A stretch of DNA of 64,000 bases from Paenibacillus sp. FSL R5-0912 (GCF_000758605.1 NZ_CP009282.1:310001-374000); one strand, 5' to 3'. Positions 44,018 through 53,508 are shown, counted from the stretch's first letter. Translations and numbers: made by a program. Notes: generated from the letters alone by a model not told the origin.

Positions 44018-45031
44018 ATGACTGAACGGCTGTTGACTGTTGAGAATTTGCAGGTTTCATTTGCTACCCGGGGCGGCGAGAATCAGGCCGTCCGCGGCGT
44101 TAGCTTCCATATAGATGCCGGTGAAACGGTGGGGATTGTCGGAGAATCGGGCAGCGGCAAAAGCGTTACCGCCAAGGCGGTCATGTCCCTGATCACGCCG
44201 CCGGGCCGCATGACTGCCGGTAAGCTGGAGTTTCGCGGCGAGAGTCTGAAGGGGCTCACGGAGAAGCAGTGGCGGACCCTGCGCGGCAACCGGATCGCGA
44301 TGGTCTTTCAGGACCCGATGACCTCGCTGAATCCGGTCAAAAGAATAGGCCAGCAATTAACCGAAGTCATCCGCAGACACCGGGGACTCAATAAAGCAGA
44401 GGCGTATGCCGAGGCGGCGGAAATCCTCCGCCAGGTCGGCATACGTGATCCGGAACAGCGCCTGAAGCAGTATCCGCATGAATTCAGCGGAGGTATGCGC
44501 CAGCGGGTTATGATCGCGATGGCGCTCTCCTGCCAGCCGGAGCTGCTGATTGCCGATGAGCCGACCACGGCGCTGGATGCGACGATTCAAGCGCAGATTC
44601 TGGATCTGTTCAAGGAACTGAAAGAACGGTCGGACACCGCGGTGGCGCTGATCACCCATGACCTCGGTGTCGTGGCCCAGGTCTGCACGCGGGTCATTGT
44701 GATGTACGGCGGGCTTGTTATGGAGGAGGGCGCAGTGGAGGATATCTTCTATCGTCCCCAGCATCCGTATACCCAGGGTCTGCTGCGTTCCATTCCGAAG
44801 CGCGGCGGAGGATCACGGGAGCGGCTGATTCCAATTGAAGGCACACCGCCGGATCTGCTGAATCCGCCGCCCGGCTGTCCGTTTATGGACCGCTGCCCGC
44901 ATGCTTTTGCCCGCTGCTGTGAACGTCCGCCGGTAATAGAGCTTGCACCTGGCCACCGCTCAATGTGCTGGCTGGCCGAAGGCGCAGAGCAGCAGGCGGC
45001 AGTTACAGTGGGGAGGGATTCCGGTGAGTGA
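44018..45031 (+). CDS. Peptide/nickel ABC transporter ATP-binding protein (DppD type)
   Basis: 337 residues. Walker A GESGSGKS near residue 42, signature [15 protein letters not shown], Walker [13 protein letters not shown], and the oligopeptide C-terminal extension with the cysteines of an Fe-S-type motif common in DppD ([19 protein letters not shown]). It energises transport with its partner DppF. The gene overlaps the following one by eight bases. Confidence 0.94.
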   Translation: MTERLLTVENLQVSFATRGGENQAVRGVSFHIDAGETVGIVGESGSGKSVTAKAVMSLITPPGRMTAGKLEFRGESLKGLTEKQWRTLRGNRIAMVFQDPMTSLNPVKRIGQQLTEVIRRHRGLNKAEAYAEAAEILRQVGIRDPEQRLKQYPHEFSGGMRQRVMIAMALSCQPELLIADEPTTALDATIQAQILDLFKELKERSDTAVALITHDLGVVAQVCTRVIVMYGGLVMEEGAVEDIFYRPQHPYTQGLLRSIPKRGGGSRERLIPIEGTPPDLLNPPPGCPFMDRCPHAFARCCERPPVIELAPGHRSMCWLAEGAEQQAAVTVGRDSGE

Positions 45032-45941
45032 GAGCAAGGTGCTCGTAGATGTGAACAATCTGAGGAAGCATTTCTCCAAGGGCAAGGATATACGCGGGCG
45101 CGATACGGCTGTGCTTAAGGCCGTGGACGGCGTCAGCTTCCAGATCCGCCAGGGCGAGACCTTCGGACTGGTGGGTGAATCCGGGAGCGGCAAGTCAACG
45201 GTTGGCCGCTGTCTGCTCCGCCTGTACGATTATACGGACGGCGAGGTATTCTATGACGGGCAGCCGCTGGGCAAGCTGGGCGAGAAAGGGCTGAAGCCGT
45301 TCCGCAGACGGATTCAGTCGATTTTTCAGGACCCGTACTCTTCACTGAACCCCAGCCTGAATGTGCTGGAATTGATCAGTGAGCCGATGCGTATCCATGG
45401 ACTCTACCCAGGTGAAGAGCGCAAGGAAGCCGTGGCGGAGCTGCTGGAGAAGGTTGGTCTCAAAAGAGAGCATCTCTACCGCTTCCCGCATGAGTTCAGC
45501 GGGGGGCAACGCCAGCGGATTTCCATCGCCCGGGCGCTGTCGGTCCGGCCCGAGTTCGTCGTCTGCGACGAGCCGATCTCGGCGCTGGATGTCTCTGTGC
45601 AGGCCCAGGTCGTCAATATGCTGGAGGATCTGCAGTCCGAATTCGGGCTGACCTATCTGTTCATTGCCCATGACCTGTCGATGGTCCGGCATATCTCTGA
45701 CCGGATCGGTGTCATGTACGGCGGCCGCCTCGTTGAGGTTGCGGAGAGCGATGAGCTGTATGACAATCCGCAGCATCCGTATACCAAAGCGCTGCTGTCT
45801 TCCATTCTGGAGACAGACCCGCTGAAGGCCAGCCAGCGAATCCGGCTGGATGCCTACTCGGTAACGCGCGGGGATGATGAAGGCGCTGTGCTGCGGGAAG
45901 TGAGCCCGGGGCATTACGTGGCTGGTGATTTTACGGACTGA
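45024..45941 (+). CDS. Peptide/nickel ABC transporter ATP-binding protein (DppF type)
   Basis: 305 residues from GTG 45024, with GGGGAGGG 6 bases upstream inside the end of DppD; an earlier frame-open extension lacks a ribosome site. Walker [10 protein letters not shown], signature [15 protein letters not shown], Walker [15 protein letters not shown]. The C-terminal extension ([25 protein letters not shown]) lacks the cysteine cluster of its partner. This completes a canonical five-gene A-B-C-D-F operon. Confidence 0.94.
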   Translation: MSESKVLVDVNNLRKHFSKGKDIRGRDTAVLKAVDGVSFQIRQGETFGLVGESGSGKSTVGRCLLRLYDYTDGEVFYDGQPLGKLGEKGLKPFRRRIQSIFQDPYSSLNPSLNVLELISEPMRIHGLYPGEERKEAVAELLEKVGLKREHLYRFPHEFSGGQRQRISIARALSVRPEFVVCDEPISALDVSVQAQVVNMLEDLQSEFGLTYLFIAHDLSMVRHISDRIGVMYGGRLVEVAESDELYDNPQHPYTKALLSSILETDPLKASQRIRLDAYSVTRGDDEGAVLREVSPGHYVAGDFTD

Positions 45942-45962
45942 GTTCAGGGAATGCCTGAGCAA

Positions 45963-45976
45963 TGATCAATTGATCA
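45963..45976. promoter_or_regulatory. 14-bp perfect palindrome after the ABC operon
   Basis: TGATCAATTGATCA lies between the DppF stop and the start of the 149-residue gene. It may be an operator for that gene; no promoter is obvious beside it. Confidence 0.3.
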
Positions 45977-46012
45977 GGATATGAGCACTCATATGGATAA
46001 GGAGGATCTAGA

Positions 46013-46462
46013 ATGACAGAAACGAAGAACAAGGTAAAGTTATCGCAATGGGATGCCCTGCTGGTGGAATCGCTGCGCTCTCTGGGCTGGTCCGATGAAG
46101 AACTGCTGCGGCGGGTTGCCGAAGGCGATCTGCCTGCCGACGAGAGTGAATACGAGTTCGATTACGGGCAGCTGTCCACGCTCGCTGGTGAACAGCCGGA
46201 GCTGTTCCGCCAGGCCGTGACCGAAGGCTACCAGATCAAATACAACACGATCCGCGGCATCCGCAGCTGGATTGCCGTTGCGCTTCGCACCGAGCCGAAG
46301 CTGGAGCTGGAGGAAGGCCGCGAAGCAGTCGAAGCGGTGTTGTCGGAATCACAGAAGCAACGGCTGGAGGAAGTATTATCCTTCGGCTGGCAGATTACCG
46401 GCGGCGGAACAGCAGCAGATGGCGGCAACGCCACTTACCGGATCGAGCCGATCCAGCGGTAA
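46013..46462 (+). CDS. Hypothetical protein downstream of peptide ABC operon
   Basis: 149 residues. AAGGAGGATCTAGA before the ATG is an excellent ribosome site. Soluble, acidic, helical: LSQWDALLVESLRSLGWSDEELLRRVAEGDLPADESEYEFDYGQLSTLA, RQAVTEGYQIKYNTIRGIRSWIAVAL, ESQKQRLEEVLSFGW. No family recognised. It lies 71 bases after DppF and has its own terminator, so it could be the last gene of the transporter operon. Confidence 0.75.
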   Translation: MTETKNKVKLSQWDALLVESLRSLGWSDEELLRRVAEGDLPADESEYEFDYGQLSTLAGEQPELFRQAVTEGYQIKYNTIRGIRSWIAVALRTEPKLELEEGREAVEAVLSESQKQRLEEVLSFGWQITGGGTAADGGNATYRIEPIQR

Positions 46463-46516
46463 CAGCAGAGCTGAGCAGCAGAAACAAGCTGCATAATTAG
46501 GTGTATGTTAAGAATT

Positions 46517-46546
46517 AGCCCTTCGGCTTTGCCGGAGGGCTTTTTG
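46517..46546 (+). terminator. Terminator after the 149-residue gene
   Basis: AGCCCTTCGGC-TTT-GCCGGAGGGCT followed by TTTT. The next 200 bases hold no supported gene. Confidence 0.85.
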
Positions 46547-46747
46547 CATGATGAATACAGAAACTCTGGGGCATTTCATAAAAGATACTGGTCTGTCGCT
46601 GTTGATCGGGAAACGGGGAATATTGATTTCAAAGAATATAAACAGAAGTTTTGATCAAACCGTTTGTGATGGATGGTTGACGCAAACTGTGAAGGAAGAG
46701 GAAAGCAGTTTGCGTTTCTCCTATCGCTTCGATTTAAGTTATTTAGA

Positions 46748-47104
46748 CTATAGTTCGCCAATCGCTTGAACAACTAGTTTCAAAGCTTTAAGTCTTCTTT
46801 CTAAAAGCGTTCTTTGTGGACTACCAGTCTTTGACTTAGCATAACTGTTCTCAACTGATGGGGTTAAACCAATAATAACTTTGCGGGCTTCTGCTAAATC
46901 TTCATGTGTGTATTGATGAGGTTTTTGATTCCAGACGTTTTCTAGGATAGCTAAGCCGATGTAAACAGCATTGAGTCGTTTCTTTACTAGGGTAGTATTT
47001 ACGGCATTTTGAGTCATCTGGGACAAGGCGTTCTCGAGTTTTTTGATTGTAGATTGCAAAGATCTTATTGATTCCAATTTTTCTACATTAGATACATCTT
47101 CCAT
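46748..47104 (-). CDS. Hypothetical protein, coiled-coil-like
   Basis: 118 residues from ATG 47104, with AAAGGAC 10 bases upstream; a longer frame to 47149 lacks a ribosome site. Helical with coiled-coil character (VEKLESIRSLQSTIKKLENALSQM), basic (TLVKKRLNAVYIGLAILENVW, GSPQRTLLERRLKALKLVVQAIGEL). Not recognised. Lower GC than the transporter operon beside it and next to the truncated IS fragments at 47.25 kb, so it may belong to the same accessory island. Confidence 0.65.
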   Translation of the reverse strand: MEDVSNVEKLESIRSLQSTIKKLENALSQMTQNAVNTTLVKKRLNAVYIGLAILENVWNQKPHQYTHEDLAEARKVIIGLTPSVENSYAKSKTGSPQRTLLERRLKALKLVVQAIGEL

Positions 47105-47255
47105 GTAAACACTGTCCTTTGTTCGCTTCTGAATTATTATATTGGGCAATGTATTGCAATAAGTTCTCTTGGGCGTGTCTTAAAACTAGCTATTGCCTTA
47201 AAAGCGTAACATAGCATAATTTTACAAGGACGAAATCACGAGGAGCTTGTAAAAG

Positions 47256-47439
47256 ATGCTAAGACGCCACGAAATCAAAGACCAGGACTGGGAACGGGTT
47301 AAAGAACTATTGCCACCTGAAAATAGAGGCGAAGGCAGACCGTCAAAATCCAACCGGATGATGCTTAATGGAATGCTTTGGAAAGTCAAAACAGGTGCGC
47401 CTTGGCGTGATTTGCCTGAACGTTTGGTCCTTGGAAAAC
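47256..47439 (+). pseudogene. Truncated IS5-type transposase, copy 1
   Basis: Reads MLRRHEIKDQDWERVKELLP, then NRGEGRPSKSNRMMLNGMLW and TGAPWRDLPER: the DUF4096 N-terminal domain of IS5/IS1031-type transposases. A single missing G (CGTTTGG here, CGGTTTGG in copy 2) shifts the frame, and 47440 is a sharp break to unrelated DNA. From 47254 to 47439 it is nearly identical to 49087-49273, in the same orientation. Confidence 0.85.
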
Positions 47440-47545
47440 TCCGCAGAAGGCGGTTGCCTTCTTCCTGAGTTAAGTCACGAACAAAAATAGTCATGCCGCT
47501 CACCTCGAGAGAGTTGGATTTACGTATAATTACCCGTTTTTCCAA
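47440..47545 (-). pseudogene. N-terminal fragment of an IS630-type transposase
   Basis: On the minus strand ATG at 47494 (GAGGTGAG upstream) reads MTIFVRDLTQEEGNRLLR, the usual first residues of IS630-family transposases, then runs at 47440 into the antisense of the IS5 fragment. Two different IS elements are thus fused head to head at this point. Confidence 0.6.
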
Positions 47546-47622
47546 CTATGTTCTCGGAAGGGGCACTAGTTAAGTTTCATTTCTTCGTATAAAACTGAAT
47601 CGAAATATCGATTATGTTTGTT

Positions 47623-47880
47623 CTAATTTTTGGTTATCTTGAAGTTTATTAAGAAAAAAGAAAAATTTAAAAATATAAATAGGAGCAAAAGATTCATATT
47701 TAGATCTTCAAATTTTACAACCCATGGAATCATAGGAGTGAAAAAATTCATTAAAAAAAGCATGAAAGAGTTTATATCTTTCTTTTTGGTAAATCTATAT
47801 TTAATCCAATTATAAATAACATAGATCAAACCAACAGAATTTAAACATAAAATAGTAACATAGAAAACCGTTTGTTCCAC
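47623..47880 (-). CDS. Small membrane protein, possible immunity/accessory factor
   Basis: 85 residues, GTG start with AAGGGA 6 bases upstream. Three hydrophobic stretches: TVFYVTILCLNSVGLIYVIY, SFMLFLMNFFTPMIPWVV, LLLLFIFLNFSFFLIN; a basic loop (KYRFTKKKD) between the first two. Very AT-rich. It lies downstream of the secreted 263-residue protein on the same strand (162-base gap), within the island bracketed by IS5 fragments. Size and topology resemble immunity proteins of peptide toxins, but that is inference only. Confidence 0.6.
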   Translation of the reverse strand: MEQTVFYVTILCLNSVGLIYVIYNWIKYRFTKKKDINSFMLFLMNFFTPMIPWVVKFEDLNMNLLLLFIFLNFSFFLINFKITKN

Positions 47881-48041
47881 CGAGAATTCCCTTCTGCTTT
47901 GTAATTAAACTAGGTTAGTTTATCACCAAGCTTGTATGGTTCCGGTACTATCATTCAGGAACCGTCAGAGCAATTGGAGAATGCAATGAGGGAGGAACCT
48001 AATTGACGAACAGCCCTCATTGTCACTTCGCTGGTTCTAAA

Positions 48042-48833
48042 TCACATAGCTGATAATGTTTGATAAGCATTATTTATGGCAGAGTCACAATCCCTATTTG
48101 AATTATAAACCCCCCATATTGTGGCAGCAAAAGCTGGAGCAGATACAATAAGTGCTGGAATCGCAGCTAAAGAAATAACAACAGAAATTCCAGCCGCTTG
48201 AGCTGCAAATTGAAAAGCCTTCAACGAACTTAGAGATCCAGAAAAAGAATTAACATACATTTTGTAATCTGAAGCATGTGAATTAGACTGTGAAAAGTAT
48301 TTACTTACGTTGTTCCCAGTTGGACCGTAGTCATAATGTTGGTAAGATGCTGCATAAAACGTACCGCCAGCAGTAGAAGAATAGTTATCATAATAACAGG
48401 ACCCCTTATCACCACCCGCTTCACGTGTTTGAATTCCAGGTCTTGTTTGGATTTGCGTATCTTCAACTTTAACATTATTTAGATATACGGAACCATCATT
48501 TTTCGTTGTGATCACATCTACATTTGTATTATATGTATAAATTTTACTATACGATTCCATTCCTGGCTGTAATACATATGTTTTGATATCCGTAACCTCA
48601 CCAGAAACACCGTCAGATGTAGGAATTGATTTAACCTGAATTGTTTCAGTTTGAGTGCCAATTAGTTCACCTTCAATAGTCCTTAGCTCAGTGGTGCTTG
48701 TAGTTACATAGGGAGCATTATTCGCCGCTACACCTCCTTCTGAATTGTTACCAGGTGCGGCCATTGAAGCCGTAGCACTAGTTAGAAAAAACACTCCACA
48801 CAGTAATGGTAAAAAAATCGATTTCACTTTCAA
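48042..48833 (-). CDS. Secreted protein of unknown family in AT-rich island
   Basis: 263 residues. TTG start at 48833 with TAGGAG 9 bases upstream. A clear Sec signal peptide (MKVKSIFLPLLCGVFFLTSA, cleaved near SMAAP). Mature part: a Thr-rich beta segment with repeated short strands (TTSTTELRTIEGELIGTQTE), a middle part rich in Tyr, Ser and Gly (YYDNYSSTAGGTFYAASYQH), and near the C-terminus a hydrophobic stretch of ~45 residues rich in Ala and Ile (residues ~200-245, FQFAAQAAGISVVISLAAIP). It ends CDSAINNAYQTLSAM. The secreted-plus-hydrophobic-tail design recalls pore-forming bacteriocins or surface proteins; no family is recognised. Cysteines: CYY and CDS could form a disulfide. Confidence 0.75.
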   Translation of the reverse strand: MKVKSIFLPLLCGVFFLTSATASMAAPGNNSEGGVAANNAPYVTTSTTELRTIEGELIGTQTETIQVKSIPTSDGVSGEVTDIKTYVLQPGMESYSKIYTYNTNVDVITTKNDGSVYLNNVKVEDTQIQTRPGIQTREAGGDKGSCYYDNYSSTAGGTFYAASYQHYDYGPTGNNVSKYFSQSNSHASDYKMYVNSFSGSLSSLKAFQFAAQAAGISVVISLAAIPALIVSAPAFAATIWGVYNSNRDCDSAINNAYQTLSAM

Positions 48834-48865
48834 ATTAATTGACTCCTAGAAAATGGAATTTTAAG

Positions 48866-48877
48866 TACAGATGTACA
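48866..48877. promoter_or_regulatory. Inverted repeat upstream of the secreted-protein gene
   Basis: GTACAGATGTAC has perfect 5-bp arms and lies 33 bases before the TTG start, in an AT-rich promoter region of the minus strand. Possible operator. Confidence 0.3.
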
Positions 48878-49088
48878 CTACTCCAGTTTCTGGAAAATGT
48901 AAATAAATATATTGTGAAGAAATACAAGGCTTTCATAATATTGATATGCGAAGCGTACTAAAGAAGGTGGATACATCTACTTTTCTAGACACCAAGTAGG
49001 ACGAGAGTTGCATATGGCTGATATTCTACCAGAAAGAGAAAAGATGAAGATCTGAAAAGATTTTATTTAATATAAAAGCATTATACAG

Positions 49089-49331
49089 ATGCTAAGACGC
49101 TACGAAATTAACGACCAGGACTGGGAACGGGTTAAAGAACTATTGCCACCCGAAAATAGAGGCGAAGGCAGACCGTCGAAACCCAACCGGATGATGCTTA
49201 ATGGAATGCTTTGGAAAGTCAAAACAGGTGCGCCTTGGCGTGATTTGCCTGAACGGTTTGGTCCTTGGAAAACCGTGTACTCCCGATTTCGTTTGTTGAG
49301 TAACAACGACCTTTTTCAACCGAAACACTAG
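49089..49331 (+). pseudogene. Truncated IS5-type transposase, copy 2
   Basis: Same N-terminal domain as copy 1 (MLRRYEINDQDWERVKELLP...GAPWRDLPERFGPWKTVYSRFR), in frame to FRLL, then 10 unrelated residues and a stop. The catalytic DDE part is missing. Copies 1 and 2 lie 1.83 kb apart, both on the plus strand, and frame the AT-rich island. Confidence 0.85.
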
Positions 49332-49400
49332 ATGTAGAATAGTCGTAGGATAAGAATCGTAAACTATAAAGCGGGTGTATCGACTCTTGGGAGGTATTGG

Positions 49401-50234
49401 ATGTTTAGATGGAAGCGTGGCCCTGTCACTCTGTTCCAAAGTGATCTGTACATGACGAATTCACTTGTTATGGAGACGGAGAATTGTGTGCTGGTAACCG
49501 ATCCCTGCTGGCTGCCCCGTGAGGTGGAGGAAATCCGGCGGTATGTAGACAACATTCTTGGCGCGAGAAGGCTGCTCCTGTTATTCACCCATTCTGATTT
49601 CGATCATATTATCGGATATGGGGCCTTCAGAGGGGCTGAAGTCATTGCAAGCAGGGCATTCGCGGACAAAAGCGCCGGGGAACGCGAAGATATTCTTGAA
49701 CAGATCCGGGCATTTGACGATAGTTATTATCTCAGGAGAGACTATGAAATCACGTATCCGCAGGTGGATCATGTGATGGAAGAGGAAGGTCAGACGCTGG
49801 TATTCGGGGATTTGAAGCTGACGGGATATGCTGCGCCGGGCCATACGGATGATGGGCTATTTACTATAGTGGAGTCTGCCGGGCTGTTCATTGCCGGAGA
49901 CTACTTGTCTGACGTGGAGTTTCCCTATATCTACGACAGCAGTCTGGCTTACGAAGCAACGCTCGGCAAGCTGGAGCAGATATTGGCGCGGCACCCGTTC
50001 ACGCTGCTGGTCCCCGGACATGGGGAGGCAACGGACAGCAGCGTAGAACTGGAGCGGCGCAGGGAAGAGAGCCTGAAGTATATCCACAACATGCGTACGG
50101 CTGTAGCTTCAGGCATCCAGGAAACGGTTGATGCTCTGATCGAAGGCTGTGCGTTCCCGCGCAATATGTCCAACTTCCACCGCAGCAATCAGGCGCTGAT
50201 CGCGAAGGAGCTGGCCGGGAAAGCGGAAGACTGA
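49401..50234 (+). CDS. MBL-fold metallo-hydrolase
   Basis: 277 residues; GGGAGG 7 bases before ATG. Metallo-beta-lactamase fold: THSDFDHIIG near residue 64 (the HxHxDH motif with Ser in place of the second His), APGHTDDGLFTI (third metal His), FIAGDYLSD (bridging Asp), LLVPGHGEATD (last His). Cytoplasmic. Substrates of such stand-alone members (thioesters, lactones, phosphodiesters) cannot be predicted. The H-x-S variant occurs elsewhere in the superfamily but may reduce binding of metal 1. Confidence 0.85.
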   Translation: MFRWKRGPVTLFQSDLYMTNSLVMETENCVLVTDPCWLPREVEEIRRYVDNILGARRLLLLFTHSDFDHIIGYGAFRGAEVIASRAFADKSAGEREDILEQIRAFDDSYYLRRDYEITYPQVDHVMEEEGQTLVFGDLKLTGYAAPGHTDDGLFTIVESAGLFIAGDYLSDVEFPYIYDSSLAYEATLGKLEQILARHPFTLLVPGHGEATDSSVELERRREESLKYIHNMRTAVASGIQETVDALIEGCAFPRNMSNFHRSNQALIAKELAGKAED

Positions 50235-50242
50235 CGCTGCAG

Positions 50243-51079
50243 TTACATATCCAGCTGGATTTTGCGAATATGAAGAACACCATCAAGTCCTGTAGGGTCT
50301 GTACTGACCTTACGGGAGACGAATTCTTCGGCCCGTTCGGAGGTGCGCAGGCGCAGCGGCTTGGTCTCCAGCTGAACCAGATCCCACATGACGTCTGCTA
50401 CGGACTCTGAAGTCTGCGGTTCTACATTCCGTTTCAGGAACGTCCCTGTGTAGGCATCGAGAATCGGCTTGTACTCATCTTCGAGGATGCCGCCGGTGTC
50501 CGCTACATGCCCAAGGACAGTCTTATTGAATTCTGTAGCGATGGCACCCGGCTCAAGCAGGGTAATGTCGATATTGAATTGCGGCTTGTAATAGGTAGCC
50601 AGACTCTCCAGCAGTCCCTCCACCGCGAATTTGCTGGCGCAGTAGATTTCGTTCATCGGTTGTCCAATGAGCCCGCCGACACTGGACGTAGCCACAATAT
50701 GGCCGTAGCCGGTCTTGCGCAGCAGGGGCAGTGCAGCCCGGATCGTATGCATAACCCCGTACACATTAGTGTCGAATATGCGCTCGATATCAGTGAATGG
50801 AGCTTGTCCAAGCGCCCGGAGATAGCCGAACCCGGCATTGCAGAACAGTACATCCAGCGTACCGCGCTCCTGGTCAATCTGGTCGATAACCCGCTGAATA
50901 CTGTCCGGCTGTGTAACCTCCAGTTCTACGAACTGCAGATTGTCCACATTGCGGTACAATTCCTGATCGCGCTCCAGATGGCGGGTGCCGGCGTAGACCG
51001 TCCAGCCTTCCTGTGCAAACTTCAGCGCGGACGCCAGGCCGATGCCGGATGATGCTCCGGTGATGCAGATGATTTTGCC
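50243..51079 (-). CDS. Short-chain dehydrogenase/reductase
   Basis: 278 residues from ATG 51079, 11 bases after GGAGG; an ATG seven codons earlier lies on that ribosome site. Rossmann motif TGASSGIG (residues 8-15), NAG (CNAGFGYL), catalytic Ser in TSSVGG and YCASK (Tyr-x-x-x-Lys). Classical SDR; an NADP preference is suggested by the Arg after the second strand (GTRHLER). Substrate unknown. Convergent with the MBL hydrolase, eight bases between stops. Confidence 0.9.
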   Translation of the reverse strand, partial: GKIICITGASSGIGLASALKFAQEGWTVYAGTRHLERDQELYRNVDNLQFVELEVTQPDSIQRVIDQIDQERGTLDVLFCNAGFGYLRALGQAPFTDIERIFDTNVYGVMHTIRAALPLLRKTGYGHIVATSSVGGLIGQPMNEIYCASKFAVEGLLESLATYYKPQFNIDITLLEPGAIATEFNKTVLGHVADTGGILEDEYKPILDAYTGTFLKRNVEPQTSESVADVMWDLVQLETKPLRLRTSERAEEFVSRKVSTDPTGLDGVLHIRKIQLDM

Positions 51080-51299
51080 CATAAGGGATACAGCCTCCAT
51101 TAATTTGGAATTAAATTGCTTTAACCTTCACGAGATCGCACACATTATAGCATACAGCAGCCGATGTTCTGACAAGATGACATAAAGTTTGTTTTTTCGC
51201 GTATTTTTGACTCTGCCGAAGTTGCTATAATTGTTTTCGTTACGGTACACTATAACTAAAGGTCCTAATCGCCTGCGAATGGAGAGGAACAAGGAAACA

Positions 51300-52328
51300 A
51301 TGGATGTATTCAAGCGTTACTTTGCAAATTTAACAGTCCGCCGCTTTTTAATTCTGGCACTGATTGGACTGCTGCTGTACAGTATTAGAGACATGCTGAA
51401 TCTGGTGCTGCTGACGTTCCTGATTGCTTATGTAATGAACAGCTTTCAGGTGCTTTTGAGCAAAAGAATCGGCAAATATGTCAAGGTGAACAGCAAGGTA
51501 ATTATTATTATTTTGTACTTAGCGCTCATCACTATGATCGTATTGGCCCTTGTCAAATATCTGCCCAAGGTCTTCTCGCAGATTAAGCAATTAACCGCGT
51601 TTCTCGGAACACTAACCTCTGACGACATCCCACAGAACGAGATTATGCAGTATTTATTCAGCATGGTTAAGGAATTGAACTACCAGAGCTATTTGAATCA
51701 AGGCATTGAATACGTGTTCAAAATCAGTGACTGGGGAACTACGTTCGTCCTGTCAACGATTCTGAGCCTTGTCTTCATCCTGGAGAAAAACAGAATTGTC
51801 AACTTCACCTCCCGTCTGAGAGAGAGCAAGATTTCCTGGTTCTATGTGGAACTGGAGTATTTCGGCAAGAAATTCATAGCCTCCTTCGGTAAAGTCATTG
51901 AAGCACAGATCCTGATTGCGCTGTTCAATACTTTGTTCACGGTTGTCGGATTATGGATCCTGGGCTTCTTTTTCGAACCCTTCCCGTATCTCTTTGCGCT
52001 CGCTATTATGATCTTCATGCTCAGTCTGATTCCAGTGGTCGGCTTTGTCATTTCGCTTATTCCGCTGTGCATCATCGGCTACAATACCGGTGGACTGGTG
52101 ATGACGATCTACATACTGGCGATGATTGCCGTGCTGCATGTCATGGAAGGCTACTTCCTCAACCCTAAGCTGATGTCCTCCAAAATGAACCTTCCGATGT
52201 TCTACACCTTCATCGTGCTGTTATTCTCAGAGCATTATATTGGCGTATGGGGACTGATTCTCGGTATTCCGATCTTCGTCTTTTTCCTGGATATTCTGGA
52301 GATTAGCCGTGATAAGCCGGGTACCTGA
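51300..52328 (+). CDS. AI-2E family transporter / PerM-like membrane protein
   Basis: 342 residues from ATG 51300. Eight hydrophobic segments in the family pattern: two N-terminal helices (FLILALIGLLLYS, NLVLLTFLIAYVMN), a helix at about 65-85 (VIIIILYLALITMIVLALV), a long cytosolic segment, then WGTTFVLSTILSLVFIL and the C-terminal group (FNTLFTVVGLWILGFFF, LIPVVGFVISLIPLCIIGY, WGLILGIPIFVFFLDI). Members move varied substrates (autoinducer-2, Na+/H+, auxin-like). No partner gene nearby. Start chosen for AAGGAAACA before ATG; the GGAGAGGAAC element lies further up. Confidence 0.85.
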   Translation: MDVFKRYFANLTVRRFLILALIGLLLYSIRDMLNLVLLTFLIAYVMNSFQVLLSKRIGKYVKVNSKVIIIILYLALITMIVLALVKYLPKVFSQIKQLTAFLGTLTSDDIPQNEIMQYLFSMVKELNYQSYLNQGIEYVFKISDWGTTFVLSTILSLVFILEKNRIVNFTSRLRESKISWFYVELEYFGKKFIASFGKVIEAQILIALFNTLFTVVGLWILGFFFEPFPYLFALAIMIFMLSLIPVVGFVISLIPLCIIGYNTGGLVMTIYILAMIAVLHVMEGYFLNPKLMSSKMNLPMFYTFIVLLFSEHYIGVWGLILGIPIFVFFLDILEISRDKPGT

Positions 52329-52491
52329 TTGGCAAGGATACAAGGTGGAACAACGATAAATGCACGATCTATAACGATCCAATAGATAAATGACATACAC
52401 AAACATATAGGTAATAATCCAAATAGGTGATATTCAAACTGCTCATGGTTTGGGTATCCCTTTTTTATTAGGAAGAAGGAGGAGGCGCAAG

Positions 52492-53508
52492 ATGATCAAA
52501 TATCCGGTATTAGAGCCAAGAGCAGTTATAGGTGTAACAGCACCCTCATCAGGAGTAGGGGAGGAACTGCGTGAACTGCTCGAGCTAGCCTGCAGCCGGT
52601 TGCAGGAGCAGGGTTATGGCGTGGTATGCGGAGCAACGGCGTGGACGCAGGATAAGGCCAAGTCTGCACCGGCAAGCGTGCGTGCGGCTGAATTCAATGC
52701 CATGATGGCCGATGACAGCATCGGGCTCGTGATCCCGCCTTGGGGCGGGGAGCTGCTGATCGAGATTCTGGAGCAGGTAGATTTCGATCACATGAAGGTC
52801 AAATGGATTCTCGGCTACTCTGATATTAGTGTGCTGCTGCTGGCAGTTACTCTTAAGACGGGGATCGCCACTGCCCACGGTACAAATTTTGTTGACCTGC
52901 GTGGCGAAGAGACCGACCCGGTGACGGCCATGTGGGAATCAGTGCTGTCTACAGCAAGCGGGCAATCGGTACTTCAGCATTCCTCGCAGCAGTACCAGCT
53001 GGAATGGGGAGGCGCGGAGCCTTCACCCCATGTGTTCAACCTTACGGAAGTCACCAATTGGAAGACTGTAGGTAATCAGAACGTAACTATGCAGGGCCGT
53101 CTGCTCGGCGGCTGCATTGATGTAATCCGGCATCTCATCGGCACGCCGTATGGGGAGGTGCGGCATTTCCAGCAGCATTACATCCAGAATGAGCCTATCC
53201 TGTGGTATCTGGAGAACTGTGAGCTGTCGGTAACGGATCTGCGCAGGTCCCTGCTGCAGATGAAGCTGGCCGGCTGGTTCGAGAATTGCTCGGGTCTGAT
53301 GTTCGGCCGTAGTGCAGCGGGTCGCCCTATGGAGAATTACACCGTAGAAGATGTCTACCAGGAGCTTGCCAGCGAGCTGGGGCTGCCGGTTGTGTATGAT
53401 ATCGATTGCGGCCATCTGCCGCCGCAGATTACGCTGGTGAACGGGGCGTTTGCGGAGGTGTTGGCTGGAGCTGGTAAAGGGACTGTGAAGCAGTATTTCC
53501 GGGCGTAA
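52492..53508 (+). CDS. S66 family peptidase (LD-carboxypeptidase / MccF-like)
   Basis: 338 residues from ATG 52492, GAAGGAGGAGG upstream. Motifs: VIGVTAPSSGVG at the N-terminus, PPWGGELLIEIL, GYSDIS near residue 108 with the nucleophile Ser at 110, ATAHGTNFVDL, GRLLGGCIDVI, CSGLMFGRS, and DIDCGHLPPQITLVNGA carrying the terminal His. It lacks a signal peptide. Family members trim L,D-peptides of the cell wall or detoxify microcin C-type aminoacyl nucleotides (MccF); the sequence is MccF-like, so self-protection from nucleotide antibiotics is possible. Confidence 0.88.
   Translation: MIKYPVLEPRAVIGVTAPSSGVGEELRELLELACSRLQEQGYGVVCGATAWTQDKAKSAPASVRAAEFNAMMADDSIGLVIPPWGGELLIEILEQVDFDHMKVKWILGYSDISVLLLAVTLKTGIATAHGTNFVDLRGEETDPVTAMWESVLSTASGQSVLQHSSQQYQLEWGGAEPSPHVFNLTEVTNWKTVGNQNVTMQGRLLGGCIDVIRHLIGTPYGEVRHFQQHYIQNEPILWYLENCELSVTDLRRSLLQMKLAGWFENCSGLMFGRSAAGRPMENYTVEDVYQELASELGLPVVYDIDCGHLPPQITLVNGAFAEVLAGAGKGTVKQYFRA

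Noticed and set aside
46548..46769. 73-codon plus-strand frame after a terminator
   Set aside because: Starts directly on the terminator tail without ribosome site; no recognisable content.
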